Positions 33,031 to 45,480 of a stretch of 64,000 bases of DNA are shown here, one piece after another. How positions within the stretch are numbered: the first letter of the stretch is position 1; each line of letters starts with the position of its first letter. The position numbers and the translations under genes were made by a program. The stretch comes from Lunularia cruciata. Lineage: Eukaryota; Streptophyta; Marchantiopsida; Lunulariales; Lunulariaceae. Below the pieces are notes generated by a model. The model had not been told where the DNA came from and did no database searches. It was given only the letters and a program-made list of their open reading frames with translations. The stretch is from NCBI GenBank assembly GCA_948567375.1, contig OX419759.1, positions 46,032,593-46,096,592 of the forward strand. Direction: 5' to 3'.

Positions 33031-34789
33031 AGCCATAAGGATAAGATCCATTGTGAAATGCTTTCCTCCTTTCATTTTCTTTGTAGGAAGTGCTCTCTTA
33101 AACCCCACACAACATTCTTGTGGTTTTGTAAAGATAACAAGAGCTTAATCTGACTCCTTCCCATGGACTAGGCTTTTGATGATGGCCTTTGATAGGTATA
33201 GGTTAATATATGATACATTTCCTTGGCCTCCAATCAGCCTATGGAAATTCTTCATTGCAAAATACAATTACGGGTATGTTACTACCGCCATGGGGAACCT
33301 ATTCTTGTGCATGGTTCCCAATATATTCTCTGATGGGTTGAAAAAGAAGAGCCCAAGTGAGAAGTCAAGGCTGAACTGAAATTCTCTCCTAGCTAGAGGG
33401 ACATCCACTGACTTCTTGGGCAAGGAGAACACCATGCAAATCATTTCCTTTGTCCTAAGAAAGGATTTCAGCTACGGGGATTGGTAAGTGAATTATTTTT
33501 GAATTCACTTGGATTTCCTCTACCATCTTGTGTACTTTGCTAATCTCTTTATCAGTTGGGTAGTAGAATTTGTGGGCCACAATGTTCCATACCCCACGTG
33601 CTTCCATGTTTCTCCTTGTTTTTGGATCCATATTGCGGAAGTCACATAAGTGGCATGCTTGTATATAAATAGGTGCCATGGCTCCTTCTTCTGGTTGGAG
33701 TTCTTGGCTTCTTGTAGGGTTTATTGTGTCAAGGCATTTGGCTAAATTTACCAACTCTTTGAAGACTTCTTTGAAGGATTTCTGCAGAATTGGTGTTGAT
33801 AAAACACCATCAATCTGGTAACCCTTTGCTTCTTGATGAAATTTGTGTATTGCTAGGATGAAAACTTTTCAACGTGTTTGATCTAACCTATTCAAGATTG
33901 CTATTGCACTCACTTTGGCAATTTGGTGCTATTTGTCTTGCATAGTAATCTGAGTTTCTTGTTGATTTCTCAAAATTCTTGGCACAATTAGAGACATTTT
34001 CTTGTGATTGCTCCTTTGTGCAAGTGTCAAGGCTTTGGGTTTGTAAGACAAAGAGTGTACCAAAACCTACAAGGTATTTATAGGATTGCCTCTTGGAAAA
34101 GTTATACTGTCTTGCAAGAAATTCAATTTTTTATGTGTGTTGTGTTGGTTTACTTTGGGATCTAAAACATTTCAATGATTCTAGCATTTTTTTTTGATGG
34201 ATGGTAAAAATCATTTAGTTCATGCTATTTGGGTATTGGAGATAAATTTCCCTTTGTGTGGCATTTGCCTTGAATGTGGTGCATCTCTTAATTGCCATGG
34301 GCTTTGAAGATTTTGATAACTTAATACTAGTTTCTTGGGTTGTGGGATTGTGCAGGAGTAACCCACAATGCAAAGGTGCTTGCACTTGGTCCCACAATAA
34401 TGTGAAGAGTCCTCTAAATCTTGGGGGAGAGATTTCCTACAATGGAAGTCACTCACCATAATTATTGTCTGCAATTGTTGTCCCACATCATTCTCTTCTA
34501 TGATGAGGAAACAATGGATTTCTCGTGGGATCTTTTTTTCCTTGCCTTGCAATGGAATGAAGTGCGGGTTGTAAGATCTACAACTTGTGCAATGAGTATA
34601 GGAATCTAGAAGTCTCTATCTAGTGTCTCAAATTTTCCTAATTGTTGTGAAAAACTTCATGCATTGTATAAGGGCCTAACTTTTTTGCAAATTTTCTAGG
34701 GAATTTGCATACTTTGTTGTTGAATTTCAAAACTAGATCTTCTTTTAGAGCAAAACTTCTTTGGTTTTGGAGTCAAAGTAGGTCTTACA
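33031..34789. other. Unassigned sequence right of element D
   Basis: No known domain was recognised. A plus-strand open stretch at 33,176-33,379 and a minus-strand one at 33,455-33,754 (CHLCDFRNMDPKTRRNMEAR) look like decayed coding sequence. Given the surroundings this is probably retroelement debris. Confidence 0.3.
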
Positions 34790-35654
34790 CCTAACTTGGA
34801 TGGTATATTGCATGTATGGGGCATATAGATGTTTTTTTGTTAGATTGTGTAGTGCAAAAACTTGTTCTTTTGGGATTTCCACTCATAAGTACTATGAGTG
34901 AAAGGAACAAGAACTCAAAAGGCAAAATTGCCTCTTGCCTATGAACAAGTTGGAATAGGGTGAAGCCCATTGTGAGCTTGAATATGGTACAATAAGCCCA
35001 TAACATGTCTATGAGTTTTTTGTCCCAATTACTTGGGTTTAAATTGACAATTTTCTTGAGGATGGTCAACAAAATACCATTGAATTGTTTGACTTGACCA
35101 TTTGCTTGTGGGTGATAAGGAGTAGAGCAATAGTGATGAATCTCTTGGGTTTAAATTGACAATTTTCTTGAGGATGGTCAACAAAATACCATTGAATTTT
35201 TTGACTTGACCATTTGCTTGTGGGTGATAAGGGGTAGAGCAATAGTGATGAATCTCATAAGCTATTTTCAAGTCTCGTACTTCTTTGTTGATGTAGTGTG
35301 ACCCATTGTTTGTGACGATGGATAGGGGAACATTAAATCTAGATTTAATATTTTAATGTAGAAATTGAATGATGACCATGGAAAAATTATTGATGAAGGA
35401 CTTGGCTTTGGCCCACTTTATGATGTGATCAATTGCAATAATAATGTCATGGTGTCTTGTTTTGCAAGTTGTGGGATTAATAGGTCCTACAAAATTGATC
35501 CCTCATTTTTGAAATGGTTGAGCAGCTAAGACCAATTGGAGGTGTATGTGGTACTTGGATAGGGCTTACCCATGGATTGACAAACATCACACATGCAAGC
35601 ATACCTATTGGCTTCCTGAAAGATAAATGGCCACCAGTAGCAAGCAAGGTAAAC
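34790..35654 (-). mobile_element. Gypsy integrase remnant
   Basis: The minus strand encodes pieces of a Ty3/gypsy integrase core, for example YCSTPYHPQANGQVKKFNG (the Glu region), with SIVTNNGSHYINKEV and DHIIKWAKAKSF upstream of it. It is broken and includes a 112-bp tandem duplication. It ends where the LTR-like repeat at 35,655 begins. Confidence 0.75.
35032..35255. repeat. 112-bp tandem duplication in the integrase remnant
   Basis: The unit at 35,032-35,143 is repeated at 35,144-35,255 with very few differences, so the duplication is younger than the decay around it. Confidence 0.85.
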
Positions 35655-36440
35655 TATGACAACCCAATGTTGATGTACTTATAGTATAATTGGTAATAAT
35701 TGGTCATTCCCATGAGGATACAATTTGGAATTGGCTAGGAGTGAAGAGAAAGTGTCATTTTGTCACAAGTTAGCTATTGTTTTGTCTTTAACCTCTTGGG
35801 TAGGAAAATTCCCAAAAGAGGGTAGGGTACCTTTCTGTAGGCACACTATAGCAAAAAAGAACCACTAAATCACATTCACAAATGATATCTCACTACATGA
35901 GCCCTTAAAAGTGATGATTCAATCTATCATGCTGGTCATTGACCAAAGGTCTTTCCTTCAAAGCTACCTATATAATGCACACCACAACACCAATGAGAGC
36001 ATTCTACTCTTCCCAAAAGGCACTCCTCACCATTATACTATAGGTTTGCAATACCTTGAGCTTTTCATTATAGGTGATACTTTACGACACTCATGACTAT
36101 CATGACTCTTAAAACATTGCTCCCACTTAGAACTCCCAAGCCTGACTGCCTTCTCGCACTTCAGCACTTGTGTTCCTACTTTGAGTTTCTCACCACTACT
36201 TGACTCAATGATCACAAAGCATATACCATATGACATTGATACACTCAGGATCTAAGAGGTCCTCAAGCATCATCTCCATGATAGAGTCAAATTTGCAAAC
36301 CCACAAGCAAAACTATTGCACATTCACAAGTTTGAACAAATAAGCATGAGATAGAATTCAAATTTGTGCTCATTAAACTTGTATTAAGTTGGGATGACTC
36401 CCCTTATACTCTCTATTACAACAAGATGGGGTGCATCCAT
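35655..36440 (+). repeat. LTR-like repeat of family H, copy 1 (end approximate)
   Basis: It starts TATGACAACCC and shares an ordered block with 43,932 onward and with 51,156 onward: a TCATTCC...AAGGATACAA stretch, then a CTCTTGGGTAGGAAA stretch. It lies against the gypsy integrase remnant. The right boundary could not be fixed. Confidence 0.5.
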
Positions 36441-37136
36441 GGCTATGCAATGCCACACCCCATAATTATGAATTAAGAGTAACCCTATTCTACCTAATTG
36501 GTTGTTACAAATTAAATGCTATGGCAATGCCTTACAAAGAGGTGCTTACTATACACTCTACTAATACTATGACTCTAGCTACACATTTGGAGAATGGTCT
36601 TGACAACCAAATATTACAAAAGGAAAAATTAAATGTACAAAGCCTTAATTGCTCAACAAATTCATATACACATCAACATGTATAGACATCCAATCATGAT
36701 GAAGTGGCAACTCAATGGTTGTGTCATGATAACCATACCATGATGATCCAAAACTATCCAATTGTACAAGTATTGTACACCACAATTTACTTTCATGACC
36801 CTCCATCCTTCACTATTATAGCTCTAAATCAGCTCCTCAACATTGTTGTCTGCCAAGAGGTTGTTTGTTTGTTGCAGCTTGGTTTATTTGTGGGAATGAT
36901 AAGGGAGCATTTATTTGGTGAATATGAGCATCTTTCCAAAGAGTGGAAGTCAAAATTACTTTTGTGCATGGGATAAGGGTGCCATAAAAAATGCTCTATT
37001 GAGGTGGTGGAACTACGGCTTGGTCTCCTCATCTTGGCAATCAATATCAGCCTCAAAGTAGAAGCAATGCATAATGGAGGTTTCACGAGCATGCTCTTGA
37101 GTGTACACTAAGAAGAATTTTGGTTAATTGTAGGTA
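36441..37136. other. Unassigned sequence
   Basis: AT-rich, with no recognised domain or repeat; it may include the rest of the family H copy. Confidence 0.25.
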
Positions 37137-38500
37137 GTGTTGCCAAAGTTAGGGGATTTAGGCTTGGAGTCCAAGCAAGGATCAAGATCCATCAAGGAAG
37201 CAAAAATGGCAAGAATGTATTATGGTTTTGGGGATTTGAGGAAGAATCCGGTTAGGTGGTTAGGTTGGATGCATTTTGATGTTGCAAGACCACTCATTTC
37301 AACCTTTGTAATGAAGAGATAATTAGCAATAGCATCTAAAAGGTCTTCATTGGTATAAGTGTGAGTAGAACTCCACACATCAATTTTAAAGCTTGGTTCT
37401 CCTTCATGGTCCAAGCTTGAAAGTGGTGCTATCAGATACATCAAAAGTGTCAAATGTTTAGATTTTTTTTTGAATGTTAGTTTCCTTGTCCATCTAGAGG
37501 TGATAATATTAGTCTTGACCAAGCACGAAATGCCTAGTAATAAGGAGAATTGTGCCAGGCCAGGTGTGTCCATGATCAAGTAATCAACTAGGAAGGTCTA
37601 TTTGCCAATGAGTGGGAGGACCTTTGATAACAATCCAAGAGGGCAATGTCATCTCCCATCCACCATTTGAAGAAGAGTAGCAGTCTTGGTCATTCTCCCA
37701 AGCCCTAGTATCTTCATGACTTCTTTTGTCATTATATTGACCAAAGACCCCAAGTTTATATGACAATTTGGGATGAGATTGCCCTCAATTATTATAGGAA
37801 TATTTGGATCATGGACTTTGGTATACAATACCTAGAGATTTGGTGACCTGACATCTTTAGAAGTAGCATGGGGGCTTTCGAGAGCTAAGGTCTATGAACA
37901 TCCTTGAGCTGGAAGATGTGGACTACCAACAATTGGAGGGATAGATGTCTCTTTGGGATTTCACTAAGGGGAATGTGAGGCTTGGGATGCTTTTTTGATG
38001 AGCAATGCCTTGAAATGTATTATGGGCTGCACCTTTAGTAGAAAGTTTTGCAATTTTCTTTGTTCCATAGGAGATCCTTTATAGAGCTATTTGAGTAATG
38101 TTGGCTTTTACATTAACCAAGTCATCATGATGTCATAGTTGTGTATGAAAGAAGTAGGTGGTTGCTTTGCAAGGGTGTCAAACATAGGGATGACTACCTT
38201 GTATATTTCTAGGACTGATTGAATAGTTTCTTTGTGTATGGTCTCCTCATCAAAACTTTCAAAGTAGCTCTTAGATCTGGGAGCACTATCAAGATCAAGT
38301 ACATCATTCATGCAAGAGCAGTTTGTAAGGAAGATGGTTGCCTCTACAATAGCCCTTCCATAGATGGGAGATGCTTCTACAAAAATAGAAACATCTTCTA
38401 CTCCAATAAAATGCATAGTTTTGTTTGGACCGGCATTGTTGTGTGGGTTATTTGGTATGGGTGCTTGCCAAGTTTGGGTTATAAACTTCTCAAAATCTAG
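37137..38500 (-). mobile_element. Decayed Tat/Athila-like protease region
   Basis: The minus strand near 37,790-37,450 shows the frame of a plant gypsy protease: INLGSLVNIMTKEVMKILGL, then DYLIMDTPGLAQFSLLLG in the place of the usual LDLP...LLLGRPWL. The adjoining stretch to 38,500 is coding-like (38,108-38,416) but unassigned. It is broken. Confidence 0.5.
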
Positions 38501-41365
38501 ACACTAAGCTATAGTATAAGTACCAAAGAAAAATGCATAATAGGCAAGCCTCTTGAGACATTTGAAAGCTCAAGTTCTTCCCAAGAGGTTGGTCAATGGT
38601 GCAACCACAAAAGCATAATAATGGATGAATTGTCAATAAAAACTTGCCAATCCATTAAATGCTTGTACTTCTATAGCATCCTTTAGAGTAGGCCAATCAA
38701 TAACAACCTTGATTTTCTCCTCTTTGATGAGATCTTGTGATCCAAGAAGATAAATTCTTGCTCCCAAAAGGCACACTTTGACTTCTTGTAGTAAAACTTC
38801 CACTAATGTAGTTGTCTTAAGATTCTTGCACATGATTTGCAAATTTTGCCTCTATCTTGTTGTAGATTAAAATATCATCCAAGAACACCACTATATATTG
38901 ATCCAATAGCCCATCCAACACCCAATGCATCTGATCCATGAAGCCTATTGGAGCATTAGTGAGCCCACTCTGAACTCTCCACTCAAAATACCCATACCTT
39001 GTGCAAAAGGTAATATTTAGTACATTTCTCTATCAATGGGAATCTGCCAATGACCGCTTTGGAGATCCAACTTGGAGAAGTATTGTGCACCACTCAATTG
39101 ATTGAGCAAATCATCAATTTGAGATATGCATTCTTCATTGTTTGTTTATTGAGGTCACAATAATCAATACAAAAGTAAAGTCCTCCATCCTTCTTTGGAA
39201 CAAATAATATTGGTGATCTTCAAGGAGATGAACTATGTTGTATGAAGTTCTTCTCTAAAAACTCTATTAGTGTTGTTTGGAACTCATCCAACTCCTTTGG
39301 TGAGAGTCAATAGATTGGTCTACTTATTGGAGTATTTCTTGGCAATAACTCAATCTTGAAAGATATACCATGATCAAAGGGTGATCCCTTTGGTGGATCA
39401 TCCAAAAACACATATGAAAACTCTTGGAATATTTGATCAACCATTGCTTGATGAGGGTTTTGATCCTCCTTAGATCCTGCATGTGCTATTGGCTTGATCC
39501 ACATTGCAAAAACAAACTTATCTTCCTCCAAAGCTTGCTCTATAGCTTCACAAACAAACTTCCCATCTTGGGACTTATCTTCCTTCAAAGATTACTCTAT
39601 GTCTTTTCTTAACAAATTTCTCTTCTTGGGATTGACTATTCTTAGGTGTCTTACTCAAAGGTGCTAGACAACCTAATCTAAAATTCTACCTTGATGTTGT
39701 ACTTGAATTTCTGGTCAATTCAAATCCAATTGAACCTTAAGTCATTCATGCCAAGGTAAACCTAGAATGATAGCATAGTCCAGAGGTGCCACTACAAACC
39801 TCATACACTCTAATACTCCTTCCCAATCTTGAAGGTAATAAGATGCAAGGTACAAAATGTAGAACCCTTTCTACCATCCTCCATCATTGATCTACTTTTG
39901 ATTACTGGCTTGATAAGAATACTTAATTCCTTTTCTAATTGCATAAATATGTAATTCTTTGAATTACCAAATCTACCAAAATCCTACAACCATAATCAAA
40001 TATCATACCTTGCAAGTGAAGCTAACTTGTATAGGTCAAGCCTTCAATGCCATTGGAACTAATCAAGTTCCCAATAGGTAGCTCAACATTTCCTATTATG
40101 ATTCCTTGTTTCCTTGACTATTTTGCTCCACCAACTCCATTTGGGTGATTTTTGGGATTATCTATTCTTGAGTGAACATTCAACATGCAATGTCCAATCT
40201 AGCAACAATAAAAGTAACCCCTATTTTTCCATAATCTTTTTTGATCTGTTGTGCCAAGTGGTGTCTGTTGGATGGCATAAATTTCCATTGGTGTCGGCTC
40301 CTCCACCCATGTGTAATGTATTGGAAGGTTTTGTGAAGGTCAAGTCAAGGCCAAGTTGTTGCAACCAAGGAATCAAAGTACTCAGGCAACTACATGGCTT
40401 CTTCTCAATGTTTGGCTCTTGCATAGTCACTTCCAATTTGGTTTGTGATTTCAAGCCCCTCACAAATTGATCCAAGGTTTCACCATCCATTATATTCAGA
40501 ATTTACATAATGGTATTCTAGAATTGCATGATGTAGAGTCTTATAGAACCAATTTGCTTCAACTCTCTCAACTTATCTTGTGCAGCTTGTGTGGCATTTA
40601 TCTTTTAGAATCACCTAATTATTACACTCGTGAATTCTTCTCATGTCAAGATTGGTGCAACCAACTACCGTTCAACTTGCTCCACTCGGAATTGCCACCA
40701 TAGTTTTGCCACTCCATCCAATTGGCTTGAAGCTAAGAGAATCTACTTTTATTCATCTTGAAGATTTGTAGCCTTGAATTAACATTCACAATCAAATACA
40801 AAATTGTCCACTATACTTGGGAGATTCTTGCCATCAAATACCTTGGTTTTTAGATATTGGGGATTTGCTCTTCTCCTTCTCAAAATGATGCTCTCTCTAT
40901 GTGCTCTTGTCAATGATGGTCTTGTTCATCTAACAATCAAGTAAGGTGCTTGATTTGTTGCCGCATAGCAATGATAACCTCAAGCATTACTACCATGGCT
41001 ACTATTCTGTCACACTACTTCCAATTGATCTAAATTAACACATAGATGCAACACAAGTTCACCATTCTCCATACATTACAACCAGAAGTACCAAGGGTTC
41101 CTCAGACAAAGTGATCACATTCAAGAAATTCTACCCAAAGCATGAGGTGATGAATTGCATGAAATGATGTATGGGTAATACATGGACACAAAAATCCCAA
41201 TGGTTTGGTGGAAATGGATTTGGTGATCCATAAACTCCATTCATCCTATTCATGCTCCGACACAATGTAAAAGACTAAGATCAAGGAGAGAAATAAGAGA
41301 ATGGAAGATCATATTGAGACACTTGAATGAGTGAAACTATGAATGCCTAGCATGATTTTGGGCTT

Positions 41366-41380
41366 TGGTATTTATAGGGA
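41366..41380 (-). promoter_or_regulatory. TATA box of element G
   Basis: CCCTATAAATACC on the minus strand (41,379-41,367), about 80-160 bases downstream of the heat-shock-element cluster. Confidence 0.65.
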
Positions 41381-41409
41381 GCATACAAGGCTCTTGAGAA
41401 ATTTGTCAA

Positions 41410-41536
41410 GAAACTTCCTTAAGCCACTTTCTTGGAGTGCAAGCTAAGTTAACCAAGAAGCTTCTTTCCAGAAGTTGCCTACTTGGCGTGCAAGCTAAGC
41501 TAGTTGGAAGCTTCTAGAAGCTTCCCAAGAAGCTTC
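41410..41536 (-). promoter_or_regulatory. Heat-shock-element cluster in the element G promoter
   Basis: Alternating GAA/TTC pentamers bind heat-shock factors. A perfect four-unit array, GAAGCTTCTAGAAGCTTC, is at 41,507-41,524. Further paired units are at 41,410-41,417, 41,457-41,464 and 41,529-41,536. They lie among repeats of a module near CTTGGNGTGCAAGCTAAG (about 41,431 and 41,483, with a partial third near 41,553). Confidence 0.7.
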
Positions 41537-41690
41537 CTCCTAGAAGTCACCACTTGGCATGCATGTTACTTAATACTTGGAAGGTACGAAGTAGGTTTTT
41601 AGATAATTCCTAGAATATTCTAGGCTAATTTGGCCTATTTGCTAATGCATTAGCATTGACTAACTCATTGGTAAACTCCATATTGTTACA

Positions 41691-42420
41691 CCTTCTACAA
41701 TGGATACAAAACTTGGAATGTCTATGGTAGCACATTGGGTATTAGTGTGCCCCAATCCTAGGCATTGTGTATAGGAGATTCTGCAATTAGCGGTAGTGTT
41801 AATTGGATTACTCTCTTGGGGTTGTTGTGTTAATAAAAGAGTCCCAAGACATTCCAACTTGACCAAGATATCCTCCATTTTAGTAGTTGTGGCAAGGACC
41901 AATGTAGTTATGGGAGCATGAAATGCTAGAGGTATTATGAGCATTATTGTGGGAGGCACTATAGGCTATTGATCATACTAGTATTGACTACAATACTACA
42001 TATAGGCCTATTGTGACTACAAAATTTCCCTCATAGAAGTAGTTAGATTGTAGGAAATCTTGAGTGATAGCATATGGGTTATGCATAACACTACCATTGA
42101 AAAATGGCATAATAGAGCATGGATCTGGTAAGGCCATTTCCTACTCATTAGCTTGAGCTCAACAACATGCTTCTTTGAATGCTTGGGCCAAATTTGTAGC
42201 CTTGTTGTAGATTAGAAACTTCTAAATATCATCATATTGAGCATCCTTAAACCAATTGAGGACCATTGTATGGCTTGAGGCTGGTGTGATCATTGAAGAT
42301 ATGTATTGAAACCTTTGAATAAACAATTGCATGGTTTCATTGTGTCCTTTGCAGAGTTGGTTTAAATTGTCCTTGAGTTTTGTTCTTGTTGTTGTAGTGA
42401 GATGTATTTGTATTGGCCTT
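41691..42420 (-). mobile_element. Gag remnant of an older gypsy element
   Basis: The minus strand shows plant gypsy gag features: a segment like KLKDNLNQLCKGHNETMQ near 42,380-42,330, and a possible zinc-knuckle trace (YTQCLGLGHTNTQC, about 41,780-41,740). It is broken, and element G lies directly at its left. Confidence 0.5.
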
Positions 42421-43931
42421 CAACATATATCAATGCATAGATCATTTTTATAGTAAGGATAAGGCTACTAAACTAGTGTTGTGCAATGCCAATAAGCATT
42501 GGCTAATCTGTCATGCCATGGCAACATCATCCAAGATGTTTTATGCCATGCAAACATTTTCAAACATTTGGACAACAACTCAAAGTCTTCTTGTCTTATA
42601 AGTACTACCATTCTGGTGAGTATGCAATTATTTTCTCCTTTGGCCATGGTAGTCATTGTAATTGGGGTAATAGGGGTTGCATGAGGTGGATTAGGTATTG
42701 TTGTAAGTTTTTACCGCTGTAGGGTGTGAAGCTCAGGTAGATGGGTGGGCAAAAGTACTTGCCATCAATGGGAATGTTACCTAGTTTAGATATGATGCTT
42801 TCTATGCATTTAATTTTTGTTTGCAGATATGAGGGTATTGTCTCCTCTTAGTTTAAAACTATCTTGCTAGTGAGAATGGGAGGTAATGCTTCCCACAAAC
42901 CAAAAGACACAACGGCCTTGCAAGCAATGAGTAAACATGACCATAGCATATTGTAGAATGAAGTGGAGAGGACATATGAATCAGCCAACGGCGGCACCAA
43001 AAGTATTGGTTGGCTTATCCCGTCTCATAATGGAAATGCAGAGTGCTATAGAGCAAGGAAAGAAACTATAAAATCCTTGCATGGCTGACCATTTACATAG
43101 CATGGGGAGGCAATGTAGTCAAGGCTCTTGTAGCAAGTTGCAATTCTATTCAAGGAAGGAAATTTCAGTTACACATTTACCCTCAAGGACGGTTCAAAGG
43201 TTTGTCACCCCTACAATCCCTTTGGCCTCCTTAGTATGTCACTTAGAGAGTTTTTTTATTAATAAATCAATGAATGAGGTTCTAATAACATGGACCAAGC
43301 ACAAGATTAGCACTATGATCCACAGAGGAGCATTAATTCATTAACAACCATTCAAATATTTATGAATTTCAATCATGCCACTTAACACATAGCTAAAGAA
43401 GAAGTGCACCATAGTTTATTAGCCTTATGCCACGTTGGTATTAGGCTCTAAATTGTATAATTCAATGTTGTGGGAGGAAGGATTCCACTTCCCATATGGC
43501 ACTAAGTCCCTCTCTCCGTGGGAGTCCATTTGTGTCAATTACAAATCTTTAAGAGTCACAAATAGTCCTTTTAGCAATCTTTGCTGGCCAAATCAATATT
43601 CATTCAAGGGAATTGACTTCCTCTTGAATACTTGGATCCTAACCATAAAAATAATTTCCTAACCTACCTTAAAACACTACATCAGTTTGTAGCTACTACT
43701 ACTATAGTAGTCTACACCATAATTGCATAATGGCTCTCCTCCCTTAGATGCTAGATTATACTAATACTATCAACATACCATTGAACCCTTCATTAAGTTT
43801 TTCAATTATTGTATATGCTTGTAGATCTTCTCATCCACAGAACTTCACTTCCTACATATCTCCTCTTCTTGTAGCATCTTTTGTCAAGCTTTTTTTGGCC
43901 CACAACACCACATTCCTTGCCAATTACCACT
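42421..43931. other. Unassigned sequence
   Basis: Short open stretches occur on both strands without a recognisable domain. No repeat boundary was seen. Confidence 0.25.
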
Positions 43932-45480
43932 TGTGATAGCCTAGTGTTGATGTTCATATAGTACAATCAATAAGAACAAGTCATTCCTACAAGGATACAA
44001 GTTGGAAATGACTAAGAATGAAGCAAAGTGTCACAATTCATTTATTGTTTCTTATTTAACCTCTTGGGTAGGAAACAAAATGAGAAGAGGATAGTGGAAC
44101 CCATTTGTGGAGCACTACAACAAAAAGAAAACAAATGGATCATTGTCACTCTAAGATTTATTTGGGATTGCTCTTGAAAGTGATGGCTTGCTTCACTTCA
44201 AGTGCCACTTTATTGCAAAGTTGTTACTCTTGCAAGTGCATTTGACTCTTCCCAAAAGTTGCAACTTATAAGGTACACTTCATGTTGGTCAAATGTCTTG
44301 GTTTTTTTGTGATTATGTGGTACTAGCCATATGGTGAGCTTCCCAATCCACTCCTTACATGAGTTCATTCTTTCACATCCTTCAGTGTGCTATAACACCT
44401 ATTTGTGCATGTGTGTGGTATTGTGATATTTAGCTTGGTATTACAAGTACTTGAGAGATATTATTTATATAGAGATAAAATATGGTTCTACATTAGTCAT
44501 GATTAGCTAAAGTTAGTCATATCTAAGATAATGAGGACCTTAATTTAGAGGAAGTGGAAAAGATGAACACCACTATTTTGATTCTAGTTTGTTGACTTGG
44601 TATTATTCCCAAGTGTTTGGCTTTGAGGAAAGAGTTGAGAATTCTTGGGCCGCAAGCCTTTTTATTTTGGATTCTTCTATAGTCTAAGGATAGTCCATGT
44701 GAATGAATCCTTGACTTAGTGGTTGGGTCAAGATAAAATCACATGCTTAGTGGAATATAGCCATGTGGATAGATATTCCTTTATCCTTTTTGACTTTACT
44801 TGACTTTTAGCCTAATAACTTGAATTATTGTGGTAAATCGTAACTTTAGTGCACAAATATTTCACAAGTATATAAACAAAGGGTGAGGAGGTACTAAAAA
44901 TCCATTCATTTGCAACTATCTCTCTCTCATTGAGTTCTCTAGTAAGTAATGTCTTGAGTCTTGGAGTGTTAGCCTTGGAAAAGTATGATGGAGTTGGGGC
45001 TCCTTGCCTTCTTAGTCCATGGTGCGCTACCATAATAGCCATTAGAAGTTCATCCTTAGTGAGAGACAAGCTGGCTCATAGTGCACCTAATCAAGGGCAA
45101 GTACCAACTATGTACTAAGCACTTAAGACCTTATTTTAAACTTCTTTATCTCTACTCTCACCTAGACAAGTGACAACATATAAAATGGAAGACATAGAAC
45201 TTGCAAAGAATGCATAGTACTCTTTACTTGTAATCAAAGTATGAGAGAAACAAACACAAGTGCCTTGGGTCCTCATTCTTAAGTAGCTTTCTAGATTCAA
45301 GCCAAAGGGATCAAGAGGATCTCTTGAAAGTCCTCATTTATAATGTACATCACATGCTTAAGATTCTAATCATATCTTATCTGAATTACTTGTAGAATGA
45401 TAAGATGCCTAACACTTGTTAACAAGTCTTTCCCTCCTCATCTAATTTTAAACTACAACTCCAAAGTTATATAAAATTCC
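43932..45480 (+). repeat. LTR-like repeat of family H, copy 2, split by a solo LTR
   Basis: It starts TGTGATAGCC and shares with 35,655 onward the blocks TCATTCCTACAAGGATACAA and AACCTCTTGGGTAGGAAA. It is interrupted by the E1-family solo LTR at 44,391-45,080 and resumes at 45,081. The right end is approximate. Confidence 0.5.
44391..45080 (+). mobile_element. Older solo LTR of the E1 family
   Basis: A diverged 690-bp LTR starting TATAACACC and ending GGCTCATA. It is flanked by GTGC at 44,387-44,390 and 45,081-45,084, again a 4-bp duplication. Confidence 0.88.

Larger units (their letters stand above)
38501..41690 (-). mobile_element. Element G: decayed gypsy with heat-shock-element promoter
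   Basis: The minus strand carries an LTR-like start TGTAACAATATGG at 41,690, a promoter with heat-shock elements and TATA, then gag (about 40,490-40,220, MDGETLDQFVRGLKSQTKLE), a linker before RT (about 39,590-39,307) and the end of RT (about 38,842-38,633, DWPTLKDAIEVQAFNGLASFY in part). It is truncated at the left and broken. On the right it interrupts an older gag remnant. Confidence 0.65.
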
